DNA of 64,000 nt from Carnegiea gigantea (lineage: Eukaryota; Streptophyta; Magnoliopsida; Caryophyllales; Cactaceae). Below the pieces are notes generated by a model. That model searched no databases, had not been told where the DNA came from, and saw only the letters and a program-made list of their open reading frames with translations. Each line of letters begins with the position of its first letter. Positions within the stretch are counted from its first letter, which is position 1. A program made the position numbers and the translations under genes. The stretch spans positions 1 to 64,000 of the forward strand of contig JAKOGI010000827.1 of assembly GCA_029747015.1 (NCBI GenBank), written 5' to 3'. Positions 13,239 to 26,310 of the stretch are shown piece by piece.

Positions 13239-14770
13239 TGCAACAGAAATTACGAGGTTGGAAATCTAAGTTTCTTTCTCCTGCTAGACGCCTTCTCCTT
13301 ATAAACATTGTTGTGCTATCGGTATATCAACTTCTAGCTAATGTTCTTCGACGGCTAACCTCTATGATTAAGAATTTTTTATGGTCGAACTCCCAAAGAA
13401 ACCCATCTATACCTAGATTAGGCGGGATCAATCCACAACCGCACTCGAGGGGGATTGGGAATACGAGATCTTACGAAATGGAACCGAAGCCTTACTAATG
13501 AGCCAAGCATGGTGTATTCATATGAATCCCCAATCACTCATAGCCCAAATTTATCGAGGTAAGTACAGTATCCACTCCTCTATAGATGTAGTGTATTATG
13601 ACTGTAAAGAGCACAAAGCGTCATGAGGAAGGCGAGGTCTGCTTAGAGCGACAACTAATTTTAAGGAGGCTTTCCGATGGCAAATTTGGAGCAGCCGTAC
13701 AGTCAGAGTGCTTAAAGACAAGTGATATAGTAATAAGAGGTTATCCCTATGGCCATCAATTAACCCCCCAATCTGGGAACATCGACCTATTGGTGATCTA
13801 TTCAATGCTGCCAAAACTGGATGGAATATAAGTAAAATAAAAAGTCGCTTTCCACATCAAGTAGTATGTAATATTCTCGAGCAAAATGTGGTTAATGGAA
13901 AACAATCAACTCAAGCTAAGTAACTGAACTATCAAAATGTTGAAAATCTTGTGGTCGCTCTAAGTCCCAGCCGATTGGAAAATCCTATTTTGAAGAGCAT
14001 ATAATGATGCTCTCCCAACTGGAAATAATAGGAAAATCAAAAGAATGGGAGAGATATATGACTGTCCGATGTGCAATAACTCAGAGGAAACGGTCCAACA
14101 TCTGTTCAGAGACTATTGGATATCCAAGCTACTCTGGTGGACATCCCCTTTGGCGATAAACATCGATGCTAATCCGATCATTCCCTGGACATAGTGTATA
14201 TGCGACTAGATGATCTTGATCATCCGATTTAGCGACCCAAGACAATAGGGACCAAGGACTTTTGTAACAGTTATATGGAGCATCTGGTTAGCTTGTAACC
14301 AACTTATATTCCAGACAACATCTAGATCTCCATTATGTTTGGCGGAGATCCTAAGAAGCAACTTATCTTTCCTCTCAAACTTCCTTGCATAGGTAAGTAA
14401 ACACCGTATAAAGACCTTGCCCCCATGACAAACGCCAACCATAGTAATATGGGGGTCTACTAATCAAAGTGCTAGCGTGCTTATCCACAGAGCAGGAGTA
14501 TGGTCCGGAAAGAAATGGTGGGCTGGCATCCCATAGTGACACAACAATGAAAAAGGATCATCCTGACTTGTCAACAAAAGGTGTTATGCAATTCAAGAGA
14601 AATTGCCACATTTTTGGCCACGGAAAAGGATTAGAGTGGACTCTTCAACAAGGATAGCATGCAATAGAGATCTGGACAGCTACCTCAGGGTTAATACAAT
14701 GTTTATTGGTAGGAAAAGCCACCCAATTGAATACCTCATTGATACTTGAGCAATGTATTGAATATAAAAA
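13239..14770 (+). pseudogene. L1-type LINE ORF2 remnant, C-terminal part
   Basis: Continuation of the LINE at 3925-4350. It opens with VQQKLRGWKSKFLSPARRLL, the block following the RT domain in plant L1 ORF2 proteins, then IKNFLWSNSQRNPSIPRLGG. Further on a degraded SQAWCIHMNPQSLIAQIYRG segment lies near 13500, and the zinc-binding region CPMCNNSEETVQHLF at about 14063-14110. A TVIWSIWLACNQLIFQ segment near 14260 leads towards where an RNase H domain would be, but I cannot confirm that domain. Several stops and frame changes occur after 13498. The 3' end is probably just before the TA tract at 14783; no poly-A tail is visible. Confidence 0.8.
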
Positions 14771-14780
14771 TAGTTTTCTC

Positions 14781-14782
<2 letters not shown>

Positions 14783-14857
<75 letters not shown>
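14783..14857. repeat. (TA)n microsatellite
   Basis: Pure TA tract close to the presumed 3' end of the L1-like remnant. Confidence 0.95.
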
Positions 14858-14859
<2 letters not shown>

Positions 14860-17060
14860 AAGGTAGAAAAGAATCATATGCAAATGACTTTTGATTTAAC
14901 TAGATAGGTAAGGTAATAAAGTATATAATGTATGCTATCTGTCTATGTATTACCCAACAGACCCAAAAATAAAAAAATTGTAATTGAAATAGAGTGATTA
15001 CACTGCAGCACTTCTAGGTATTAACAATTACTGTAATGCTGTTCCATAGCGCAGTACCCTGGGGACAAAAAAAAAAAAGAAAAGGACAGACAGATGGCAA
15101 CGATCAAAGCTAGGCCGTCGTTCACCCTTATACATCACCGGTGAATGCATGTGAGCAGGCTACAGGATAATATAATTAGAATACAAACTGAAAACCCCAA
15201 CAAGTGTTGGGGCAAAAATTTTGAGGCGTCGGGGTTCTCCTACGCCCAACAAACTTCTTTGAGGCTATCTATTCCCACAATGGAATACGTTCATCTACGG
15301 CTATTTCCCTTTTGCTGGCTTGCTTCTGTCTCAGTTCTTTTAACTCATTGATTTTACATCCCAAACATGATCTTTCCTACAACCATTCAAACATTGACGT
15401 GAACTCAAAAAAAAAAAAAAAAAACCCCTGCTCTTCATATTAAAACTTTTCTGTATAGAAGCAGCGACTTCGGAGCACAAGGGGCGTGATTGTTATGTAC
15501 TCATGTAGGTGGATAATTAGTATTATATCGTCGCTTAGGGATCGAAAGCTTTAGACACAGGATACCTCATAACAGTAATAGAAGGATGGCTTCAGCTATT
15601 ATGGATTAAGCTATTTCAGAATGGTTTTTTTTTTTTTTTTAAAATCAATGTGTCTCTATTCTGAGTGTCTATGTCATCATGTACATTACCGCAATGTTAC
15701 TGAACTGTGAATACTTTTTAACATGATTGAGTTTATTTCAATGACATTTTGCAATGTTTTTTTACCAAGTTCAAATCATTAATGCATTTATATATGACAT
15801 TTATATATTATTCAGTAATTCATCTAAAAAATGTTATCATTATATCACTTTATTTTTATATTATTTATAATTTCTGTCTTATCATGCATGTTCATTAAGC
15901 TTTAACAGGTGCACTTGATTTCCTTCATGCTATTCAATTCTTTTCTCTTAAATAATTTAAAGATAGTTCTTGCTATAAATTTCGTTGTTTCTCATATAAA
16001 AGTCGAACATAGGAACTAATTTTGAATTTTAAAAATAAATATAGAAAACATTCAATTGAACCCATATAGGGGTTGTTTGTATGTAGAAAAGGACTGGAAT
16101 AAATTCAAGAAAAGCTACCTAGTGGTTGGGTATGAGACTTGAATCCTTTTTTTAGGTGTTTCGTGCAAAATAGAAATCCAATAGGACTCCACTAGCAATA
16201 GAATGGAATCCGTTCATTTTTGTAGTTTTTTTACTTTTGAATTGAAATGATTGGTGTACGTGAACACCACATAATCTATTTCTCATTTCATTAAAAACCA
16301 AACAACTGCAATTTCATGTACAAAACATCACTTCAAATATAATCGTCCTCAACCAGAGATCAACCTGAAGGAAAAAATAAAAATAAAAATTGAAGCAGCT
16401 GCCAATATTCATTCAACCACCATCACTAAAAATGCAATATTCATTTAACCCATAAAAAATAAAATTAAAATTGAAGAACTATAGAACCACATAATCAGGG
16501 AACTGGCCCCTTTGAGGCTCGAATGAGATCGATAGGCATCTCAAAATGACAAATCCATTTGCGAAGAAAATCCATTCCCTAATACAGAGAACTCGAGAAT
16601 TCAAATCAAAATGAAAATGAAAATCAAAAATCCTAGTTTTATCCTGTAATTCTTTGAGAGAGAAAGGCCAATTGCAGATGCTAACCTTAGAAAAACAGGA
16701 AGGATCTAATTTGGGGACTCATTGCTAGGCTAAAAATAATTTGTAACTAGTAATAAGTGAGATTGGAGAGTTAGGGTTGATTTATGTATATGTTCAGTTG
16801 TAAGCTTCTCAAACAAGTATAAACTTAGCAAGGCACAATTACTAAACCAGGGGTGTGAACCAATGTGTCCCTATGATTTTGTTTAGACTACAATGTAATT
16901 TCTCATATTTTAATCCTAGAAAAGTTCTAGTTACCTTTGGTTAGTACTATTTACAAGCAGAACTCTTGCAGCTTCAGTTTAAATAGAATTATGCGCGACC
17001 TTATTTTTATACTAAGAGGACTTAATTAGACCATTTGATTTACTCTTTTTGCCTTTAGGG
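14858..17060. other. Unassigned AT-rich DNA
   Basis: Mostly featureless, with A runs at about 15068-15080 and 15409-15424 and a T run near 15626-15640. A GGCGTCGGGG segment near 15224 vaguely recalls CACTA subterminal repeats, but no terminus was found. A possible small inverted-repeat element is listed separately. No gene recognised. Confidence 0.45.
16071..16306. mobile_element. Possible MITE-like element
   Basis: GGTTGTTTG at 16071-16079 faces CCAAACAAC at 16298-16306, a short imperfect terminal inverted repeat about 235 bp apart. The size and a GGGGTTGTTTG-like end resemble plant MITEs. No clear target duplication is visible, so the assignment is weak. Confidence 0.25.
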
Positions 17061-17063
17061 CTT

Positions 17064-18418
17064 TGAAGGAACTAATTAATAGGGCCGCAAGCGCACGGTG
17101 GTGTTGTAGCAAATCAAGGTCGATCCCACGGAGATTAGGTTGATCTATTGGGCTATATTCCCTCAAGATATGCTAAGCGAATCTAAACTTTAGATTGATA
17201 AAAATACGAAGATAAGGAAACAACTATAACTAATTCAAGGGGTTTCAATTTAACAACTTCTAATTCACTAATTTTAAATCAATTAAGGAGAAAATCCCTA
17301 GGAATTCATGTAGTTATGAAAGTTGATTGGATCAAAATAATGAACATGTGCTTTTCTCTAATCGGTTAATTTCGAGGAATTGCAATCTCTCGAAAAATTT
17401 AGTCTATTCTTTCGAACTCAACCAAATTTGCCTAAACTAAGTAAAAGTCGTCGTTTCAAACTCATTTGTCTTAATCCAAGTTAAACATTTTCGATTACAC
17501 TCTAATCTTCCTAACATGTAAATCTCTCTTTTGAGATGACGTTATGTCAGGTTTTATCAAGTAGTCCAACAATCAAATATTCAAATGTCACCTTTCAGTT
17601 TTTCACTCGATTGTTTCAAGTGTGTAAGCAAACTTTGGCCAAAAATCTACTCACAATATGATAATCACTTGATAGAACGAAATCAAACCAATCTTGAAAA
17701 TGAGCACAGTTCTTTAATTAAAATATGATCCAACTATACTTTCATAAACTAATAAATCTCTAGACAAAAATTAAACTCCTCACGCATAATTAAATTAAAC
17801 ATCTAACTACTCTAAAATGATATATCTAATGAGAAAAGAGAAGAGAAGAGAGAAGAGTTTGCTCAGCCAAAATGCGTGCTTGAATCTTTCGATTGCAGAA
17901 CCAGATCCTGCGTCTTTGCGAATCTTCTTCTTCTACTTACTCTCCCTTACTCTAAATGAAATCTAAATCTAACTAGATGGTGAAAAGAATGATGGATTGG
18001 GACGATGTGTGTTGAAATGAGGGTGAGAGCCCCTTTTATAGCAAAGTTGCTGGAAGTCGAACAGCCACGCAAATAAATGACATTAAAAACTATTTGGAAG
18101 TGGAAAAGTCGCGAGAAAATAAACAGCCTTGCAAGAAATAAAGACACCACAGACCTTGGCATTCATCATGGGCAGACCGTGGTGTCTACTGCCTCGGTGT
18201 TCTTCTGTTCTTCTCTTTCTTCCATGGACATGGTGACTAAGGGCATCCATGGTGAGTCATAAAGATGACTTTTAAGGGTGAATTCTTGATCAAAAAGGTC
18301 TCAAAATCTGCAGAAGTCATCAAAGCACTATACCCAAGCGTAAAATGGAATTTTGGGGGTAAAATCTAAGTATAAAACTTTATGAATCCCCTAAAAACGC
18401 ATCAAAATGACCCTAAAA
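17064..18418 (-). repeat. LTR-like sequence F (solo or partial LTR)
   Basis: The left part has GGGCCGCAAGCGCACGG and GGTCGATCCCACGGAGA, the same arrangement as the left ends of the C LTRs (GGGCTGCAAGCGTACAA). On the minus strand TATAAAAGGGG occurs at about 18031-18040, a good TATA box, implying minus-strand transcription. No coding region or second copy lies in the window. Both borders are uncertain; the right one abuts the element D LTR. Open frames inside are not convincing genes. Confidence 0.5.
18034..18040 (-). promoter_or_regulatory. TATA box of LTR F
   Basis: Minus-strand TATAAAAGGGGCTCTC, with a pyrimidine-rich, initiator-like stretch about 30 bases downstream. Confidence 0.45.
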
Positions 18419-18430
18419 TGATATGCTCTA

Positions 18431-18764
18431 TGGGTACTTAATATATTGAAGTAAGTGTAAACAAATTTACCTTAATCATGCAGTAGAAGACGATCGGATT
18501 TTGGCTTTGGATCACTAGTCAAGGAAGGAACTCACAGTTTGAAGATCCTTCACGATCCCATAGCCGAAAAACCCTAGGGTTTTGTGGAGAAACTCCCTTC
18601 AGAGAACCCTCACTGAATCTTATGCATTTTTCCTCTTAGATTGGTCCCTTTTTATACTAGATGGACTGCTGAGGAATTGGGGTTTCTGAGGTGGCTAAGC
18701 CATCAACTTAATATACTTATTGTGCACACACCCCTTATGAGTGTATCACGCCCTAAGTCCAACA
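18431..18764 (-). repeat. Element D 3' LTR
   Basis: On the minus strand it begins TGTTGGACTTAGGGCG, a TGTTGGA start common in plant copia LTRs. It is preceded by the purine tract TAAGTGGGGAA (18765-18775), and TATAAAAAGGG lies about 110 bases in. The left border (TG at 18431, or at 18419) is a guess from the CA/TG rule. No partner LTR was found to the right, so D is truncated. Confidence 0.6.
18648..18656 (-). promoter_or_regulatory. TATA box of element D LTR
   Basis: Minus-strand AGTATAAAAAGGGACC, about 110 bases from the LTR start, followed by an AAACCCTAGGGTTTT-containing leader. Confidence 0.5.
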
Positions 18765-21523
18765 TTCCCCACTTACACATAAGGGAGTGTTTATTTCCAC
18801 CTTAAAAATGTTTTTTTTTTCCCTTGTATTTCTGCACAATCTTCATGCTAGGCAAATAGGCTATGCGACCACCACACTTGTGAGAGATGTATACTATACA
18901 TATGTTAGGAATATATAGCCTCTCGTAGAGAACTGTGCATGAGTAGTTGGAAGTATGTAAGTACCCTATATCATTTCAATCTCATTAAGATGCCTCACTT
19001 TGATCTCATCAAACCATCATGTTTCATATTCACAATTATGACCCATGCGTCATAAGTAATGCACCGGATAATAGAAATTAATGAGATTTCGTGAATGATC
19101 TTCATTTTCTCATGAGACTCTCAACCAAATTTAGCTTGTTTTTCTAGAGACGTCTCAGTAGATCAAATCATTCATGATCCTTTAGCAACACACTAAGATA
19201 ACCAACATTGAATCGAGTCTTATGCCACTAATTGGAGTCCTGAGGGTATAAATACAAGGACATAACCTTATGAGTCTTACACAAATATGGGTAGAGATCT
19301 AACTTATATTAACCAATGTATCTCTTGCACGCATGGTATGAAACATATGCTACAACATTCTCTCATTTCCCATAGAGCGTATGTCTTTTGGTTCTTTAAC
19401 CAAAATGTTGTATAACTGATATTTGGACACCATATTGTCTAAACTGAGTTCCCAAATCTACTCATAAGCTTGAACTCACATCTAGCCTGTTTGAGGTAGA
19501 TTAGGTAAAATTCATTTTTGCCCATATGTTGTAATGACCTTATGTTATTATCAAGGAGACATTCATGATTTTAGGTTAATAGGTTCCCATAATTATCCTT
19601 GTGATAATTTTACTTAAAATCTTGTCTCATCTCTCATCAATACTCAAATCAAGGAAGGTAGTTACCTGTGTGAGAGAGCTAACGTCAAGTCCACTCAACA
19701 CACTTTTCATATTCAAGAACACACAGCAAGCATTCATAAATAAGAACGCATACTCAAACATTCTAATAATAAGTGTATGTAAAATAACTTATTTGAAGTT
19801 CACAATATTGGACAATCACTTGTGAACATTAGGAAAATAGTTGGTGAACATTATGCTAGGGCACAATTGTCATCAATAAAGACTGTTAATCTTTTATGTG
19901 CTCAACAAGCACATCCCCTTACAAGGGCTAGCTCAATGGCTCTACAACCATCTCCCTCGCAGGATAGTACTTTATGTTCACTCTCCTTGTGTGCTATCAT
20001 ATCATTCATAGAATCGAACTTTATATCCAATCAGTTTGGCCTTATAATAATACTTAAGGTTCTTGGCAATCACAACTTATCCCAGTAAACCATTCCTTGA
20101 TAGTACTATTTGGTCCATAAATCAAATAATCCAAGTACCTCTTTACAAACTCTTGTGCTTTTGAGGATAGGGCTATAAACTCTTCTTATAACAAGGCAAC
20201 TGGTTCTTGCCACTTTAGTACTATTACTAAGTTGGATGACATATTTGGAGGTTCATTTCTCTTCTAAACATGCTACAGTGAAGACCATTGCAACCCTTTT
20301 GATGTAAGTTGTTACCTATGCACCAAAAGCGCATAATCAGAGGTTCGGATTAGGTACCTCATGACTTAACTACCTACCACTATGGTACTCCTAGGCCTAG
20401 TTAATATCTATTTAAAGATATAAAGTCTAATACAAACCATGTCATGCATTAGACTTCTAACCACACTTTATAAAGTAAGTTATGCTTATTAGTCCTTTTC
20501 TAATAGAGTGTGGACATATTTTACTGTAAGGCCTCACCCTTGTTGATGTGAGTCTAATAGGGTCATAGCCGTACATATTAGATTATTCAAAGACCTTTTG
20601 ATGTCATTCTCTTTAGGACAGAGAATAACCTCTTTGAATAGGCTATCAAAAACTTTATTTTAAGACTATACACTACTTTACCCATCATCTCAAAATTAGA
20701 TCATGACAAGACCTTTTCCCTTACTTAGTAACTCTATACCATTTATGGCTTGAATACAAAATTTCTTATAGAATCTTTTGGTATCAATCATAGTGTAGCC
20801 ACTATAGATAACTGCACTATGGAAAACAAGTATGCCAATCTGTTGAAGAGACTTTAAGATCACAATTAACCTCACATGTTCACAACCCTTATCTTTGTGA
20901 CCCTTTTTAGTTTAACTTCACTTAGATCTCCTTTGAGATTAGTATCTGCACATCCTTATGATGTGACTTTAAGTCCAACTAGCGATGATAGTTAGAAAAA
21001 GGTGAAATTAAGATAGAGCACACAATAAGAAGGGAAAAAAAAATCCTTACAGTTGATCTCATCCTATTGTGTAAGCTATGTGCAACAAGTTGAGCCTAAT
21101 GCCAACTATGCCATTAGCCTTACAATCTAAGAACCGACCTGTTCTCAAATAACTTTGTGTTCTAAAGGGTCAACTAGTTGTCCATCTTTATTTGCTCCAT
21201 TTTATATCCATTGCCTTAATCCAGCTGTCCTTAGAAGGGTCAGAAAGGGAATCTTTGCTTATTCTCATTTTGTAGGATTGATATGAAATTTTCATATACC
21301 TCATTGCCCAAATGGCATGGAAGCATACTCTTTGATAACCATGTTTACCAGGGATTTATATAATCTCAAATCGTTCCTCCTTGGATGTATTTTGCTTCCA
21401 CTCAAACCAAGACCAATCATCTTGCTCCCACTCGAAACAAGAATAGAATTTGCTCCCACTTAGAACAAAAATAGGATCGCTTTCATTTGCTCTTGGTGAT
21501 GAAGGTGGACCTTCATGATAAAC
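18765..21523 (-). mobile_element. Element D internal region, part 1 (non-coding)
   Basis: Sequence directly inside the D LTR, starting with its polypurine tract. No gag or pol motif is found in any frame over 2.8 kb, so D looks like a large non-coding retrotransposon derivative (LARD-like). At about 21385-21475 there are three imperfect copies of TTGCTCCCACTCGAAACAAG. The frame through them (minus 21356-21622) is repetitive and not recognised as a gene. Interrupted by element B; it resumes at 27562. Confidence 0.55.
21519..21523. repeat. Target site duplication of element B (left)
   Basis: TAAAC immediately before TGTTAGTAATTTT; repeated at 27557-27561 after the other LTR. Confidence 0.88.
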
Positions 21524-22769
21524 TGTTAGTAATTTTCCGTAAGTATATGGTTGTCGTTGTTGTACTTGAGAGGTCGATCCATAGAGATGGTTTATGAGAT
21601 TAGGTCGCTTTAGAAAGATCAATCTTCTATGCTAAAATAGACCAAAGCAAATAACTTGTTACAACTCTATCAGACTAACTCTACAAATAATTAGAAATAA
21701 TAATTAAGGAAAATTCTCCAACATTAATAGCACTTGGATTATGAAATACCAGTAATTCATAATATTATTGATCCAACACTCCTTACAAGTCAAAACAATG
21801 CTATCATTGACATTCAGCCTCAAGGAAACAAAAAAGGAAGAAGAACAGGGGAAGGAGTTCGACACAAGTAGGGTAACGAAACCAATAAAAATTTGAACCA
21901 AATCTTCAAATTGAATTGCAATCTCAATCAACCAACTTGAATTCTGGCAACACCCATTTGTGAAACTATGGCCTAGATCTAGAATTTAAAAAAAAAATCG
22001 ATAAATGACAGTTGAAGATCGAAAATCCTCTTTTGGCCCTTGCTCTGCTTCAACTTTAGTAACTTCCATTCGAACCCCTAAAAACTAGTTTGTTCCCTCA
22101 AATAAATGCCTTCATTCACACCTTGAAACCGTTGGATTATGATAGTGATGATGATGGATAATGAAGGAGGAGAGAGAGAGAGTAAACTGGCTAGGCATGG
22201 GAAGCGAAAGGGCCCTGTTCTGTTTTTCGATCTAGATTTCTAGGCATGGAACTGGCGTGGCATGAGGAAGAAGAAGAAGAGACAGGGGAGGGTAATCGTT
22301 GAACTTCTTCGAGTTTTTTCTGTTCTGGGCAAGTAAAAGGAACGAAGAGTAAGGAGATAAAGAGGCTGGACTTGTCTGGCTTCTCTGGTTGCGTAATAAC
22401 GATGAGGAAGAAGAAGAAGGGGAGGGGGTGTCTGCTGCTCACGTGCATAGCACATGCGAGAAAAAAAAAAGGCAGGCTAGGTTGGGGGGAACGTCTGGGC
22501 CTAGGCCGCAGTTTGGGAAGGAGATGAGGGGGAAGAGATGGGCTTGGCAGATTGGGCTCGTAACTTAGGCTCTTATTTAGCCTTCTTTTTTTTCCTTCTC
22601 TCTTTTTGGTCCATTTCCTTGTTTGAGCTCATTATTTATTCCTTTCTCATGTTTTCTTCCAATTCCTACAAAATAAACAAACACATATTAAAATTCTAAT
22701 TTAATAATTTATTTCGAGCAAATATTAAATAATACAGGGTATAAAAATAACATATTTTAAGGCTGAGCA
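21524..22769 (-). repeat. Element B 3' LTR (1246 bp)
   Basis: TGTTAGTAATTTTCCG...GGCTGAGCA. It ends two bases before a C-rich run that is the polypurine tract on the other strand. Frames in the GAGAAG-rich segment (about 22160-22460) are compositional. Confidence 0.9.
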
Positions 22770-22780
22770 AATACCCCTAC
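22770..22780 (-). other. Polypurine tract of element B
   Basis: Minus strand GTAGGGGTATT directly before the LTR start TGCTCAGCC. The identical tract abuts the C LTR at 30565-30575. Confidence 0.75.
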
Positions 22781-24081
22781 AGCTAAGTTTTACTTGTCCT
22801 CGAGTAAAGCAAAACTAAAAAAAATCCTAGAAAAAGAAAATAAAATCCTAACTCACTTTTGTAGGAATCACGGTTGCACTTAGCATGTGCAACTAGCCCT
22901 TTAAACCCCTAAGTCACCCCTAGTGGATGAGGACGGTCTCGTGAGAATTTGCAGAAGATATACCCATAAAATCTATAAAAGAAATAAATTGAAAAAGAAA
23001 AAGAAAGACCAAAATAGAAAAACAATTTGGATTTACAAACATAAATATACAAGGGAAAAGACTGTGCTTATTCTAACTAACCAAATCACCCATGCAGCAA
23101 AGATATTGGCCTGCATATAAATAGAATGTACTTATCAAGGCTCCCTACCCCATGAATGACATCAAAGTACTAACGATTCACTGTATTGTATATCAAGACT
23201 TTGAACCCATCCCAGTGCTCGTGTACAAGTGCATCATCATCTTAGGGCTTAGGTTTACCAGAATCAAACTCAATCTCACTTGACTGACACAGACTACATT
23301 ATTGATTCATTAAGATAGAAAGCAAGCTTTCTTAGTAGCAGTATTGCCTTAAAGGATAACACCCAGTAGCACATACCTCAAAGGGTAACGCCTAGTAGTG
23401 CATGTCTCAAAGGGATACTTATCATTCCAAATTTCATTTCATTTCCTTTTCTTTTCTTTCTTTTTCGTTTTCTTTCATTCATTTTTCATTTTCATTTTCA
23501 TTTTTTTTTCTCTTTTGCTTTTTTTTTTCCTTTTTTTGAATGCAAACAAAAAACCAAAGTAATCGCAAGAAAGGCAGATAGGAGCACCAATCATGAAAAA
23601 CTAAGACCTTAAGATAATGACGGTATAAATAAAGATTGGATTGCACATTAATAATGAACAGCTGGGGTTAGAATTAGGGCTAAGAATGACATACTGAGGA
23701 TGGAGACCTATCATGCACATCATGCTTACATATACGTTAATAGTTAAAGTACAAGGGATTTAAGCTAATCAAAATAGCACGAAGCTTCCCCAAAAACAAA
23801 ACAAAAATCTTTTTGGATTTTCAAAGTTTCCCCACCTCCACACCTAGATCTCACAATATCCTCATTAGGAGCAGAAAGAAATAGAAAACACAAAATAAAA
23901 ACTAAAGAAACGCAAATATACAAAAAGAAAAAGAAAACTCAAAACCAAAGACAAAGACAAGACTCTAAAATTCAAAGAAAACAAAAGATAAAATGATGTC
24001 ACAAAAATATATACAAAAGAAAACAAATTGAAAAGAGAAATAGAGAGGAACAAGTATACCAGGTCAGTTGCAGAAGTACAC
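22781..24081 (-). other. Element B non-coding 3' region
   Basis: Between the end of the gag-like ORF and the polypurine tract. It contains a conserved block also seen in C (CCCTTTAAACCCC and GGTCTCGTGAG) and a triple 29-bp repeat. The CT/TTC-rich stretch at about 23430-23540 is low complexity. No pol motif was found. Confidence 0.6.
23347..23415. repeat. 29-bp triple repeat in element B
   Basis: CCTTAAAGGA, CCTCAAAGGG and TCTCAAAGGG begin at 23347, 23376 and 23405, exactly 29 bases apart, each of the first two followed by AACRCCYAGTAGYRCA. Element C has the homologous array at 31132, 31161 and 31190. Confidence 0.8.
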
Positions 24082-25714
24082 CTAAGCTATGCCTTCCTTA
24101 CGACCAAGGAATTTATGGAGCAGCAGCCACTCCATATCAAATGAAACATCGCTACTTAAATCAAAACTCATTAGAGCACGTAGCAGTTTATCAAACAAAG
24201 AAACCCAACTTTCAATAAAAGTAATGTAATGAATATGTAAGAGTTGGTACCAAATAGAGTACATCCACCACAATAATGCAGCACAAGTGAGGCCCCTCTT
24301 CAATTTGTCAAATTGTTGGGCCTAATCAGAAAATAGATAGACGTACTTAAAATTAGCTAGCAACTGGGTGATCGGCGTTGAAAGTACATCATCATGAATG
24401 AGCGGTCTAGGTAAAATAGGGGGTCCTAAGTCCATAATTCTCCCAATTTCAAAAGGCATAAGAATCCATTCAAAATTAAAATTTGCAATAACAAAATTAT
24501 CAAATTCAACAGATTTAGACTTGTAAGATTCGAAGAGGATGTCAGTTTGGATGGGGTCAAAAGAAAAAGATTCATATTCAACACATAAGCCCTCATTAAA
24601 ATTTTCATTGTCATCAAACCTATATGCAAAAGATTCATATTCTATAGAAAGAATATCATCATTAAATCTCAATTTAGTAAGTTCAATGACCTCCACACAT
24701 GATTCCTATAAAAACAGAGCTTCTGACTCATATATCTCATAATGCTCAATGTCAGACTGGATGCTCATATCTCACTCACTAGCAGTGTCAAATTGTTCAC
24801 CCACCTCAAACTCACAAGAGTCATTAAAAGAGGTAGGTGGGTCAGCATAAACTAGGACATCTTCAGTAATATCCTTAGGTGAGCTAGTGTAGGGTGCAAG
24901 GTCTTGTGATAGAGATATAGGGAGGTCATTCTCTTGTTCTAGATTAGGCAAAGGCATTTCATCATTCAAGTTAGGCCTAGTAAGATTAGAGGGTTCAAAA
25001 TCATCATAAAGGCTAACTTGGTCTTGTGATAGAGACATAGGGAGGTCATTCTCTTGTTCTAGATTAGGCAAAGGCATTTCATCATTCAAGTTAGGCCTAG
25101 TAAGATTAGAGGGTTCAAAATCATCATAAAGGCTAACTTCAGGTTTATGAGATTCTAAACTAGAGTCAAGCTCAATACAATTATCCCTATTTAGCAATTC
25201 TCACTTTTATGTTCTCTATCATTTTATCAATCAATTCATTAATCGGCTTTTCAACACTTGCATAAGTAGCATCAATATAATCAGGATATGGGCAGTTACA
25301 AGTATCATGATTAGAAGAGTTACAATATTCACACAAAACAAGGGACACACAAGAATAAGAAGGGTCATATGAGTTCATAAAATAATCCTGTTAGTAAGGA
25401 TTAGCATAAAAAATAGATTCGCCATGAGTTAGGTATTCAAAATTCTTATTAGCTCGTTCAAACTCATAAGTATCCCAAGTTAATTTTTCAAAGAAATTCC
25501 AAACTTTATCTTGAGTTTTAGATAATAATCCTAGTACACCTCCAAGATAAATAGACTCAATATAACCCTAAGATTTACAGTTTAAACCCACAGCAATGAC
25601 ATCACAAGTTTTTCATTTTTGAAAATTTTGAGTCAATTGAGCATGATAATCACTAAATCGCGATAGATAACTCCAAAAAGCATGCTCATATTGTGGGAAA
25701 TTAAAAACTGGCAT
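24082..25714 (-). pseudogene. Gag-like polyprotein of element B (broken)
   Basis: Reading frame from ATG at 25714 (MPVFNFPQYEHAFWSYLSRF). Early part: a gag-like segment with DVIAVGLN, KTQDKVWNFFEKLTW and DTYEFERAN, then the zinc knuckle CEYCNSSNHDTCNC (C-x2-C-x4-H-x4-C), then KPINELIDKMIE. Next comes an acidic region SLYDDFEP...PNLEQENDLP present twice through a 120-bp duplication, then YESF-type repeats (IEYESFAY, VEYESFSFDPI). The end is hydrophobic, with LFDKLLRALMSFDLSS. At least three stops precede the knuckle, a frameshift lies near 25190 and more stops follow. The C-terminal half matches no family I can name. The function of the whole is not known; only the gag-like N-terminus is inferable. 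Confidence 0.75.
24901..25140. repeat. 120-bp in-frame tandem duplication in element B ORF
   Basis: Units 24901-25020 and 25021-25140 differ at two visible positions (24916 and the last base). Each encodes 40 residues of the acidic SLYDDFEP/PNLEQENDLP region. Element C has one copy. Confidence 0.93.
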
Positions 25715-26286
25715 GCTTGAAGTTCGTGTTTTTTCAATTTTAAGAATTTTCCATTTTTTTTTGATTTTCAAGTTTTTAATTTTTTAGTTTTTTTATAGGA
25801 AGGAAAATGCATATAGGATACTATTTATAAACTAATGACTAAAACAAAAACAAGAGACTCAAATTGAGTGAATAAAACAAAATATACTAACAAAAATAAA
25901 ACTATGCTACCAAAATAAAAGAAAGACAAAAAAGACTCAAACATCATACAAAATATGAAATGAACATGAACACAAACACAAAAGAAGAGCATTTTTTTAA
26001 TTTTTTTTCTTTGTTGCCGCTACTTCTGTGTCTATTTTCTGCGCAATAACCAAATTCTTAGTCTTATTTTTTCAGCAAAAAAAGAATAACCAAAATCAAA
26101 ATTAAATGGACCAAAAATTTAAAAAACAAAATATAAACTCTAATCGGAAATCAAAAACATAAGAAAGCTCAACTATACTAAAACAACTAAGACTAATCTA
26201 ACGAACACAAAATCGAAAAATCAAAGATATGTAACGAAAATGAAACCGACGCAAATGACTCAGCATGACCTAATGTCACAACGCCA

Positions 26287-26304
26287 TCCCTGGCAATGGC
26301 ACCA
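26287..26304 (-). other. Primer binding site of element B (tRNA-Asp)
   Basis: Minus strand TGGTGCCATTGCCAGGGA matches 15 of 18 bases of the site complementary to plant tRNA-Asp (TGGCGCCGTTGCCGGGGA). All three changes are transitions. It starts 6 bases from the 5' LTR. Confidence 0.8.
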
Positions 26305-26310
26305 AAAACT

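Noticed and set aside
22191..22455. Overlapping minus-strand frames rich in Ser, Leu and Phe, with a counterpart at 27174-27419
   Set aside because: They are compositional frames in the GAAGAAG-rich part of the B LTRs.
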